Notes under the pieces: model-generated
Seen by the model: only the letters and a program-made list of their open reading frames with translations
The model's database searches: none
Told to the model about the DNA's origin: nothing
Translations under genes and position numbers: made by a program
Shown: one piece after another, positions 1 through 6,800 of the stretch
Layout of the letters: each line of letters opens with the position of its first letter
Position numbering within the stretch: the stretch's first letter is position 1
Origin: JAULUH01 sp032111745
GTDB lineage: Bacteria; Chloroflexota; Anaerolineae; JAAEKA01
Assembly (NCBI GenBank): GCA_032111745.1
Contig: JAULUH010000129.1
Span: forward strand, 1 to 11,747
Reading direction: 5' to 3'
DNA length: 11,747 nucleotides

Positions 1-272
1 GCGTCCTGGTTAGGCACCCAACGGATGGACTTCCAGCGCAGCTTGCCGTCGAAATAGAGGGCATTGAGCTCGCCGGCGCGACGCTCCAGCGCCCCATCGT
101 CCAGCGCCTGCGTCTGCTGCCGTTTCTGCCAGCGCGCCATCAGCTGGTCCACGATCGGCTGGAGCTCGGCGTCGCTCATCCGGGCGGGCGCCTGGACGAC
201 AAATACGCCGTCGACCTCGCGCGCGCTGACCGTCCTGGTGCGCTTGTGGCTGCGCACGACTTTGATTTCCAT
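1..272 (-). CDS. YgjP-like M48-family metallopeptidase, N-terminal part (runs off left edge)
   Basis: Reading leftward from the ATG at 270-272 gives 90 codons with no stop before the window edge. The protein begins MEIKVVRSHKRTRTVSAREV and continues through VVQAPARMSDAEL, LDDGALERRAGELNALYFDGKL and RWKSIRWVPNQD. This is the N-terminal beta/helical part typical of YgjP-like (DUF45, SprT-related) zinc metallopeptidases, where 'RSxRRxxTVSARxVDG' and 'RWVxNQ' are recurrent. In this family the zinc-binding HExxH lies further toward the C-terminus, so catalytic residues cannot be checked here. An AGGAG sits just before the ATG (revcomp of 277-281). The start is 6 bp after the methyltransferase stop (279-281), so the two are almost certainly one transcript. 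The natural substrate of this family is not known to me. Confidence 0.8.
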   Translation of the reverse strand, partial: MEIKVVRSHKRTRTVSAREVDGVFVVQAPARMSDAELQPIVDQLMARWQKRQQTQALDDGALERRAGELNALYFDGKLRWKSIRWVPNQD

Positions 273-278
273 GATCTC

Positions 279-1040
279 CTATGTCCTGCCGAAGTAGACC
301 TCGGTGAGGTAGGTCATCGTCACCTTGCCGTCGACCTGGTGGGCGTCGAAGACCTGGCGCAGGCCCGCCATCATCGGCTCGAAGTTCGGATCGCCCGGCA
401 GTGGGGCATAGGACGACGACAGGAGCCGGCCGGCCAGGCTTTTCCAGTCCAGGAGAGTGGGGTTGGGGAAAGTGCGGCGCTGGAACGGCGGGTCGAAGTG
501 CCCGGGTACGTCGTCGTTGGTGGCATCCTGGTGGTTGACCCGGGCGTACTCGGGACTGTAGGTGCGCAGGAGCTGCTCGTGGGCCTGCAGGAAGGGCGAG
601 CCGTCGCGGTCCCGGCTGTTCCACACCAGGACGACCCAGCCGCCCGGCCGCAGGATGCGCTGGAACTCGGCGCGGGCCAGGGGTGGGTCGAACCAGTGGA
701 AGGCCTGGCCGGCGGTGACGAAGTCCACGCTGTGCTCGGGGAGGGTAGTGGCCTCGGCGCGGGCGTCGACGCTGGTGAAGTTGGGATAGCCGGCCAGCAG
801 CTGCTCGGCAGCCTGGCGCATCTCACGGTTGGGCTCGACGCCGAAGACGCGGTTGCCGTGGGCGAGGAACATGCGGCTCAGGATGCCGGTGCCGGAGCCC
901 ACGTCGGCGATGATGGACTGTGGCGTGAGCCCGCACTCGCCGGCCAGCAGATCGAGCACGGCAGGCGGGTAGCCCGGGCGGTATTTGACGTAGTTGTCGA
1001 CGCGATTGGAGAAGCGTTGGGTAGCGTTGGCAGCGGGCAT
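279..1040 (-). CDS. Class I SAM-dependent methyltransferase (Methyltransf_11-like)
   Basis: A 253-residue soluble protein that transfers a methyl group from S-adenosylmethionine to an unidentified small substrate. Motif I is at residues 47-53 (VGSGTGI). The acidic residue that binds the SAM ribose is probably E69 in GVEPN. Residues 106-118 (DFVTAGQAFHWFD) and 130-140 (LRPGGWVVLVW) are the usual post-II and III elements. The N-terminus RFSNRVDNYVKYRPGYP is typical of the trans-aconitate-methyltransferase-like/YcgJ-like group; the substrate cannot be told from sequence. The frame is open up to 1139, but I start at the ATG at 1038-1040. An AGGAGG lies 12 nt upstream, and a promoter at 1066-1093 would place the upstream ATG before the transcript begins. 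It is the first gene of a two-gene leftward operon with the metallopeptidase. Confidence 0.88.
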   Translation of the reverse strand: MPAANATQRFSNRVDNYVKYRPGYPPAVLDLLAGECGLTPQSIIADVGSGTGILSRMFLAHGNRVFGVEPNREMRQAAEQLLAGYPNFTSVDARAEATTLPEHSVDFVTAGQAFHWFDPPLARAEFQRILRPGGWVVLVWNSRDRDGSPFLQAHEQLLRTYSPEYARVNHQDATNDDVPGHFDPPFQRRTFPNPTLLDWKSLAGRLLSSSYAPLPGDPNFEPMMAGLRQVFDAHQVDGKVTMTYLTEVYFGRT

Positions 1041-1052
1041 GGGCAGGCTGTG

Positions 1053-1058
1053 CCTCCT
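1053..1058 (-). promoter_or_regulatory. Ribosome binding site deciding the methyltransferase start
   Basis: AGGAGG on the minus strand, 12 nt upstream of the ATG at 1038-1040. It supports this start over the longer open frame reaching 1139. Confidence 0.6.
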
Positions 1059-1065
1059 GATGCCT

Positions 1066-1093
1066 ATGGTACACAGGTGAGGCCGGGTGTCAA
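1066..1093 (-). promoter_or_regulatory. Sigma70-type promoter of the methyltransferase-metallopeptidase operon
   Basis: On the minus strand a perfect -35 TTGACA (revcomp of 1088-1093) is followed by a 16-nt spacer and a -10 TACCAT (revcomp of 1066-1071; 4 of 6 consensus bases). The expected start near 1059 leaves a leader of only about 19 nt, with the AGGAGG (1053-1058) at its very 5' end. Confidence 0.55.
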
Positions 1094-1152
1094 AGCTGAG
1101 GGGGCGGGTGGCATGGGGCGCGGTGACACGAACGGCCACGGAGCCCGGAGGT

Positions 1153-1228
1153 GAACCGCAGAGACGCAGAGGACGCCAAGGGGAGCGGGGGCCGGAGGAG
1201 GCCGGAGAGGGAGGCAGAGGCGCAGCCG
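1153..1228. repeat. Intergenic purine-rich repeat of the 'CCGCAGAGACGCAGAGGACGC' type
   Basis: Between the glycosyltransferase stop and the methyltransferase promoter lies GAACCGCAGAGACGCAGAGG followed by ACGCCAAGG (1153-1181). A degenerate GGCAGAGGCGCAG follows near 1212-1224, and a direct repeat GGCCGGAG occurs twice at about 1190-1207. When read as protein it gives the well-known spurious string NRRDAEDAK. From memory, this dispersed intergenic repeat recurs in Chloroflexota, cyanobacteria and some other phyla. It is not coding. Boundaries are approximate. Confidence 0.5.
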
Positions 1229-1230
1229 GG

Positions 1231-2121
1231 TCAGACGGCCAGGTTGAAGGTATCGAAGAACCAGTCGTCGTCGCGGACGCGTTGTTGGGCCAGCTCGGCG
1301 CGGCGGGCCCAGATGTCGGTGTCCACGCTTTCGGCCAGGGCCTGGGCCAGGGCCGGGTTAGCGAGGTAGGCCTCCAGCACGCGCGCTATCCGGGCCGGCG
1401 AGAAGTGGACAAACACCAACCGCAGCATGTTGCGCAGCACGGGGGCCCAATCCACCTGGTAGGGATGGCGCTCGCGAAACAGGTGGGCGACGGTGGCTTC
1501 CGGCACCACGTCCACCTGGTAGCCCAGGAGCCAGAGGCGCAGGCTCAGCTCCAGGTCCTCCCAGCCCCAGCCGGCCATGCCTTCGTCAAAGCCGCCGACG
1601 GCTTCCCAGGTTGCCCGGCGCATAGCCAGGAAGCCGCCGCCCACGAAGGGCACGGCATGGGGCGTGCTGGCCTGGAGCTCCAGCCATTCCACGCCCAGGT
1701 CAGGCCCCCGGACCTTCTGGCCGTAGCCGACGGCCAGGGGATTGGCCATGTCGGACACGGCCGGGGCCACCGCGCCGACGTGGGGGTGGGCGAGGTGTGC
1801 GACCAGGGGGCGCCACCAGCCCGGGGGCGTCTCGACGTGGGCATCGGAGAAGGCTACGACCTGGCCGCGTGCGACGCGGGCGCCGGCGTTACGGGCCCGG
1901 GCCACGCCCAGCGGCTGCTCCGGCCTGAGCACCACGACTCCGCGCTGGCCGTTGGCCAGGAAATCGGTGCTACCGTCGGTGGAGCCGTCGTCGACCACGA
2001 CGATCTCGGCGCCGTCGGGCAGGGTGCCCTGCAGGGACTCCACGGTAGAGCGCAGATGCGGGCCTTCGTTATGGCTGATGACGACGACGCTGAGGCTGGG
2101 TGTTGGTGACTCGGAATGCAT
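1231..2121 (-). CDS. Family 2 glycosyltransferase with polypeptide GalNAc-transferase-like active site
   Basis: A 296-residue GT-A fold glycosyltransferase with no signal peptide or membrane helix, so probably cytoplasmic. Residues 10-27 (LSVVVISHNEG) and 40-48 (IVVVDDGST) form the nucleotide-binding start. The metal motif is DxH rather than DxD (S92-D93-A94-H95). Residues 160-200 (GGGFLAMRR, GGFDEGMAGWGWEDLELSLR) are the acceptor/catalytic segment seen in GT27 and Glyco_transf_7C proteins. VAHLFRERHPY (211-221) supplies a third metal-ligand His (H213). D93, H95 and H213 match the Mn2+ triad known for animal polypeptide GalNAc-transferases. The tail (about 225-296) is alpha-helical with no known motif. 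Donor and acceptor are not predictable; a nucleotide-activated hexose or HexNAc is likely. The ATG at 2119-2121 has only a weak ribosome binding site, so the start is moderately sure. Confidence 0.85.
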   Translation of the reverse strand: MHSESPTPSLSVVVISHNEGPHLRSTVESLQGTLPDGAEIVVVDDGSTDGSTDFLANGQRGVVVLRPEQPLGVARARNAGARVARGQVVAFSDAHVETPPGWWRPLVAHLAHPHVGAVAPAVSDMANPLAVGYGQKVRGPDLGVEWLELQASTPHAVPFVGGGFLAMRRATWEAVGGFDEGMAGWGWEDLELSLRLWLLGYQVDVVPEATVAHLFRERHPYQVDWAPVLRNMLRLVFVHFSPARIARVLEAYLANPALAQALAESVDTDIWARRAELAQQRVRDDDWFFDTFNLAV

Positions 2122-2302
2122 ATCCGCAATGATGGCCGCCGAACGTCTGCTCGAACCCCGGTGGCTTGCGCCCTAGGCCTTCCGGGCAGAAGCTCCCAGT
2201 ACGGCAACTTCTGATGGGGGGTGCAGAACGTTGTTGTCGAGGAAGTGATGAGCTTGGGGATAGGCTGTCGCCAGAACGTGGGCCGCGGCTGGCGTAAGCT
2301 CA

Positions 2303-2656
2303 TCACCGGAATGCTACTGGTGATAGCAGGCCAGCCAGCGCCCCGATCGATGCCGAACTGATCGACACCATCGCGGTCAACAGCGCAGTCTGGTCAGTCG
2401 TGCCAGGTTTGGCAAAGATCACGACCGAGATAGCCCCAATGACCGCCACGATCGCCACGATGCCGATCACGGCGACGACCATGCGATAGATGAAGACGTC
2501 CGATTCCAATGGTGGACGGGGTGGCATATCTTCGCCCACAGACTGGGCCAGCTTGAGCAGCTCCGCCGTAGGATCTGCTTGAATCCTTTCCCAGGCCTGC
2601 GGATCACTCAAGATTCGTCGCACCCGCTCATCTGCCGATCGCACTTCTTTTGCCAT
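2303..2656 (-). CDS. Small membrane protein with cytoplasmic-type N-terminus, unknown function
   Basis: 117 residues. The first 55 residues are charged and helical (RVRRILSDPQAWERIQADPTAELLKLA). They are followed by a strong transmembrane segment at about 57-81 (MVVAVIGIVAIVAVIGAISVV) and a second at about 90-113 ending in SSASIGALAGLLSP, a tail shared by many small bacterial membrane proteins of unknown role. I do not recognise a family. The ATG at 2654-2656 is chosen because AAGGAG lies 5 nt upstream. An in-frame ATG at 2684-2686 is also inside the predicted transcript but has a poorer site. The open frame continues to 2935, but that would run through the promoter at 2712-2739 and is not coding. 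A divergent membrane-protein gene lies 278 bp away. Confidence 0.7.
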   Translation of the reverse strand: MAKEVRSADERVRRILSDPQAWERIQADPTAELLKLAQSVGEDMPPRPPLESDVFIYRMVVAVIGIVAIVAVIGAISVVIFAKPGTTDQTALLTAMVSISSASIGALAGLLSPVAFR

Positions 2657-2711
2657 CCCTGCTCCTTTCCGGTCGTCCAGTGTCATGCCTTCAGAGGATC
2701 GAGATGGGCGC

Positions 2712-2739
2712 ATTATAGTGAGTTTGATAGGTATGTCAA
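2712..2739 (-). promoter_or_regulatory. Consensus sigma70 promoter of the small membrane protein gene
   Basis: Minus-strand TTGACA (revcomp of 2734-2739), a 16-nt spacer and TATAAT (revcomp of 2712-2717): both hexamers match the consensus exactly. The predicted start near 2705 gives a leader of about 49 nt to the ATG at 2656. It sits in an AT-richer patch within otherwise high-GC DNA. Confidence 0.75.
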
Positions 2740-2934
2740 CCAACCCGAACGCGGGGGTGATTTCGGGGGAAATATGACGGCGATCATGGTATGGGCGGGA
2801 AAGATGTGATAAGCTCATAGGCAAGGGAAGTGTGGAACGGCGGGCTGGTGGTTGAGGTAGAGAGCGCCGTCGGCAAGATTCAGCGATACTCGGGTTAGGC
2901 CGCCCAGCCCATCGCCCAATGGGAGGGAAGACCA

Positions 2935-3342
2935 ATGGCTCGATACATCATCGTCAGCGTCGTCAGTGGAATCCTGTTCGGTATCCTGGACGGCGCGATC
3001 AATGCTAACCCTTTGGCCCAAAGGCTATACGAGGTCTACAAGCCAATCGCCAGAACTTCCCTCAACCCTCTTGCAGGCATCGTGATTGACCTGATATTTG
3101 GATTCGTCATGGCGGGTGTGTTTCTGCTGCTCTACAACAGCCTTCCGGGCGAGACTGGACTCGTCAAGGGAGTAAGCTTTGGCTTGCTGGCATGGTTTTT
3201 CCGCGTTGTCATGGCCACTGCATCCCAGTGGGTGATGTTCACCGTGCCCGTTGAAGCCTTGCTCTATTCCCTTGTCACCGGGTTGGGTGAGATGCTGATA
3301 CTCGGCGTGCTTTATGGGCTGACCTTGAAACCAGCGATATGA
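2935..3342 (+). CDS. Four-helix integral membrane protein, unknown function
   Basis: 135 residues, almost entirely hydrophobic. Likely transmembrane segments are at about 3-22 (RYIIVSVVSGILFGILDGAI), 45-68 (PLAGIVIDLIFGFVMAGVFLLLY), 77-97 (VKGVSFGLLAWFFRVVMATA) and 108-130 (ALLYSLVTGLGEMLILGVLYGL). Small and polar residues inside the helices (G11, D19, D52, G56, G118, E119) suggest helix packing or a polar function within the membrane. There is no signal peptide cleavage motif and no catalytic motif. The start is supported by GGGAGGG ending 7 nt before the ATG. I see no convincing sigma70 promoter in 2740-2934. I do not recognise the family well enough to name it. Confidence 0.75.
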   Translation: MARYIIVSVVSGILFGILDGAINANPLAQRLYEVYKPIARTSLNPLAGIVIDLIFGFVMAGVFLLLYNSLPGETGLVKGVSFGLLAWFFRVVMATASQWVMFTVPVEALLYSLVTGLGEMLILGVLYGLTLKPAI

Positions 3343-3365
3343 GTTTTCAGCGAAAGGATATTGAC

Positions 3366-3416
3366 ATGGACAGTTCATCAGTAATGCAGACGTCCTCCGG
3401 ATCGGTTCGTCGGTGA
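3366..3416 (+). CDS. Possible 16-residue leader ORF or broken gene start
   Basis: The ATG at 3366 has AAAGGA ending 8 nt upstream, followed by MDSSSVMQTSSGSVRR and a TGA. It begins 24 nt after the stop of the four-helix membrane protein gene. It may be a true small ORF, the 5' end of a gene cut off by rearrangement, or chance. Nothing else supports translation. Confidence 0.2.
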   Translation: MDSSSVMQTSSGSVRR

Positions 3417-3481
3417 CGGAGCGCACTGCGGGGGGACAGGTATGCCAACCATGCCGATCAAGGAGGAGGGCAGCCATTTCG

Positions 3482-3735
3482 GGGGCGGATGGCAATGAGA
3501 GAAAGGCCATAGTTGAAGGCCACATGGTAGACTGCCGCCGTCTCCATGTCTAGCACGGTCGGGCTATCAAGGGACGAATTGGTCGCGATCTATTGCCGCA
3601 GGAGAAGATGGTGCATGAAGGCGGGGCCGGAGACATCAGAACGGCCCACGATGACCTCTGGCTGCGTCTCGATGCAACGGCAGGCGCTTGCCTCCAAAAC
3701 CATGGTGGCATCCTCAGGCCACGTTTTCGCCACGC
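3482..3735 (-). pseudogene. Remnant of a nucleoside phosphorylase / MTA-SAH nucleosidase family gene
   Basis: The minus strand reads TWPEDATMVLEASACRC, then PEVIVGRSDVSGPAFMHH, then a TAG stop (3590-3592). In the same frame it continues to PTVLDMETAAVYHVAFNYGL and SLIAIRP (ending at 3482). PNP_UDP_1 proteins of the nucleosidase type (COG0775) carry the same order: an acidic/helical segment, 'vvvGgngVSGxxFvdN..yR', then 'vlDMEtAAvaxVA..ngvpfiAiRslSD'. The DMETAA glutamates are the ribose-binding signature of that family. The TAG inside the domain and the loss of the expected (S)LSD segment after AIR mark it as broken. No start codon or N-terminal half is recognisable upstream of about 3735. 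A sequencing error cannot explain both defects. Boundaries are approximate. Confidence 0.68.
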
Positions 3736-3848
3736 TCGTATGTTTCAATGTAACAGGATTGACAGTGTCCCCGAGCTGCCTATGGAGATCAAGGAACGGC
3801 CGGACAATGGCAGCCCCCAGAGGGCCCTCAAGGACAAAGGGAAAGACC

Positions 3849-6800
3849 ATGAACACGCAAAGGAGTCTCCGCGTCGACCGGCTGCTGGCCAACCTGGCGC
3901 TAGCACTGTTCTTGGTGTCGGCCGCGCTGCCGCAGCAGGCTCTGGCCCAGCCTACGGCGGAGCTGGCAGCAGCCCAACCTGGGCCCCCCCCAGCCCCTCA
4001 GGAGCAAGGGACCGGACCGGAGGCGACGGCGCCGGATTGCGCTGATTCGTCGCGGCCCCCCTCGGCATATCACATCAAGATGCTGCAGGAAAACGAGATC
4101 GTCGTAACCCAGGCCGACGATTCCAGCCATTTGCAGGCATCATTCCTGGACTACGACTCCACATCCCATGGCCTGGTCCATTTCTACAACAAAGTGCCAG
4201 GCACGGACCACGAGTGGGGGACCAGCACCACGGTGGACTTCAACGGCAGCGGCCGGCGGATGGTCCTGAGCGTCTACCGCGATACTGACGAAATGTTGAA
4301 GGCCTCAATCGTGGGCCGCTGGGGATACCCTGCGCAGCCCAACTGGAGAGCGGGCCTGGGCCGGCAACAGGGCACGAACCTGAAGTACATCCGGGTCGCC
4401 GCCGGCAACCTGGAGCGCCGGATGGATGGCCGCGAGGCAGCCGTCATCGCCTTTCGCAACGACGACGGCGACCTAGAGATGATCGCCCTGGATGGGGGTA
4501 CCCAGGCCGACGGCGGCTTCGGCCAGGCCGACGGCAGCGCCCTGGCCACATGGGCGCCGAGCACGGTCGATGGGCGGGGCGAGGTGTCGCACGTGGCGGT
4601 GGCCACCGGCGACCTGGACGGCGACGGCTTCAACGACGAAATCATGACCGCCTTCCACGATGGCAACCACCATCTGCAGGTCCTGGTCACCGAGCTCAAC
4701 TACCGGAACAGTGCCTGGCAGTGGGACCTGATCTCGTCGCTGCGCTTCGTCGACGAGACCACCTCCCACGGCGCCTGGGACGTGGCCCGCGACGCTACCC
4801 AATACGGCATCGCTGTGGTCGCCGGCGATGCGAACGGCGACAAGATTGACGAGGTGGTGGTCGGGTTCTCGGACCGGGACTTCAAGCTGCAAGCCATGGT
4901 CCTGGACCTCAAGGATGGCGTGCTGAAGGATAACTTCAGGTACGTGCGCATGGACCCGGATGTGGGCGACTATGGCGACGTCCCTGTATTTTGGGGGTAC
5001 CCGACGTACGTATCGGTCGCGACGGCCGACTACAACGCCGACACCAGGGCCGAGATCGTGCTGGCCTACACCACCGATAACAATAGCCCCGTCGTGATCA
5101 GGCCGGTGGAGTGCGGCAACACCACCTGCACCCTGCTCGTCGAGAAGCCCTTCCAGTGGAGCGAGGACTGGGGCTACGGCGCCGGCAGGTATGGCCTTGC
5201 CAGCTATGTGACCTCCGCCGCAGGCGATACTGACCAGGACGGCTACGTGGACGTCGCCGTGGGCTACAAAGGTGCAATCTACACGGATCTGTATGGGACT
5301 GACATATACGCCTGGGTCGACCTGTACAAGTACGACCCCGCCTCCGGAGGGTTGGTCCTGGCCACGACCTGGGCCGACGACGAAGGCTCGACGCGCAATG
5401 CCGCCGATACGAACGTGGTCGTCGGCGATCTGGACGGTAACAGCTCACGGCTCACCTACACCGGCGTGTGCAAGGAGTACACCAAGCAGCTGGTGAGCAC
5501 CGTGGCCCACCTGCCGCCGACCTGGCTGGGTGTCACCCTCGCCCCCAACCTGATCTCAGTCGAGTTCGGGGACACCAGTACCTACGGCCAGGGCGATGCG
5601 CACACGTCCTCCACGACCTACGGTGGCACGCTGGAGATCGACGAGTCGGTCAGCGTCCTGGACATCGTCGAGACCGGGCCGATCTTCACCTACGAAGCGG
5701 GGAAGACTCACGCCGAGACCAACGAGCAGAACTCGCAGATATCCATGACGAAGGCCCACCTGTCGGTCTTCGGCGCCGACTCCTCGGCCGGTTTCGCCAT
5801 CTCCGACCTGACGACATATCACTCGTACCAATACACCGAAACGCCCAGCGGGCAAACTGTCTGGGTGCGCGTGCCCTGGACATGGGCCTCGACGCCCGAG
5901 GTGCTGGAATACTACAATGTCCGCTCCGGCCGGGAGGGCTGGCTGCCGCTGGGGCCATCGGCCAACCTGGCGCAGGGCAAGCCCGCGACCCAGTCGAGCA
6001 CCTACTACAGCTGGGTTGCCAGCATGGCCGTGGATGGGAACACGGACGGTGACCTCAACCACAACTCAGTCTCGCACACCTGGAACGACACCTGCCCCTG
6101 GTGGCAGGTCGACCTGGGCAGCTCGCAAACCATCAGCGCCGTCCGGGTCTGGAATCGCACTGACTGTTGCGCCAGCCGCCTGGAGGGCTGGCAGATCAAG
6201 GTATCGGACACCGGCACGGATTGGGCCACCCCCAAGTGGGCCTCGCCCCTCCAAGGCCAGCTGGCGGTAGAGTCGACCATGGTCGCCGTGGGCCAGGCCG
6301 CGCGCTACGTGCGCATCGAGATTCCCAATCGCGCCGAATACCTCAGCTTGGCCGAGGTGGAGGTGCTGGGCGCGGCCAGCCAGATCGACCGGACCACCAA
6401 CCTGGCACAGAACAAGGCCGCCAGCCAGAGCAGCACCGCCGGGGCCGCCGTCGCCGCCCGCGCCGTCGACGGCAACACCAGTGGCGCTCTGGCCGGCAAC
6501 TCCGTCGCCACCACCAACCAGGCAGCCGGCCCGTGGTGGGAGGTCGACCTGGGCAGTGTGCAGCCCATCGGCTCCGTCGATGTGTGGAATTGCACCGATG
6601 CCGACTGCAAGACCAGGCTGCGCGACTGGCGGGTCATGGTCTCCAAAGATGGGAACTGGGATAGCCCCGACGTCTGGGTCTATCCCCGGCCGGAAATGGA
6701 TTTCGATACGATCCCTGAGTACCCCGATCCAGTGACCCCGATTATCGTCGGCCAGCGGGGCCGCTACGTGCGCATCGAGATCCCCAATCGCACGGAGTCG

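Larger units (their letters stand above)
3343..3848. other. 506-bp gap with gene remnants before the giant secreted-protein gene
   Basis: The stretch holds three things: a tiny ORF with a ribosome binding site (3366-3416), the decayed phosphorylase remnant on the minus strand (about 3482-3735) and a weak candidate promoter for the downstream gene (TTGACA at 3759-3764, 16-nt spacer, TATGGA at 3781-3786, only half matching the -10 consensus). The plus-strand frame of the giant gene stays open back to 3546. That extension lies opposite the remnant and encodes an Arg/Cys/Met-rich string with no secretory logic, so it is not counted as coding. Confidence 0.6.

Noticed and set aside
246..1154. 302-codon plus-strand frame over the methyltransferase
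   Set aside because: It is antisense to a gene with clear SAM-binding motifs, has no ribosome binding site and shows only low-complexity composition.
1087..2109. 340-codon plus-strand frame over the glycosyltransferase
   Set aside because: It is antisense to well-conserved glycosyltransferase motifs and starts within the intergenic repeat.
2195..2216. CAGAAG/CTTCTG hairpin between the glycosyltransferase and small membrane protein genes
   Set aside because: The stem is only six base pairs with a large loop and no T-run; not convincing as a terminator.
3395..3432. Minus-strand string PPAVRSVTDEPIRR resembling the C-terminal part of nucleosidases
   Set aside because: It is in another frame and comes after the AIR segment has already been used in the remnant. 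Too short to separate from chance, though a frameshifted second fragment is possible.
3546..3848. Upstream in-frame extension of the giant gene
   Set aside because: It would place 101 non-secretory residues before a clean signal peptide, and the stretch is opposite the phosphorylase remnant.
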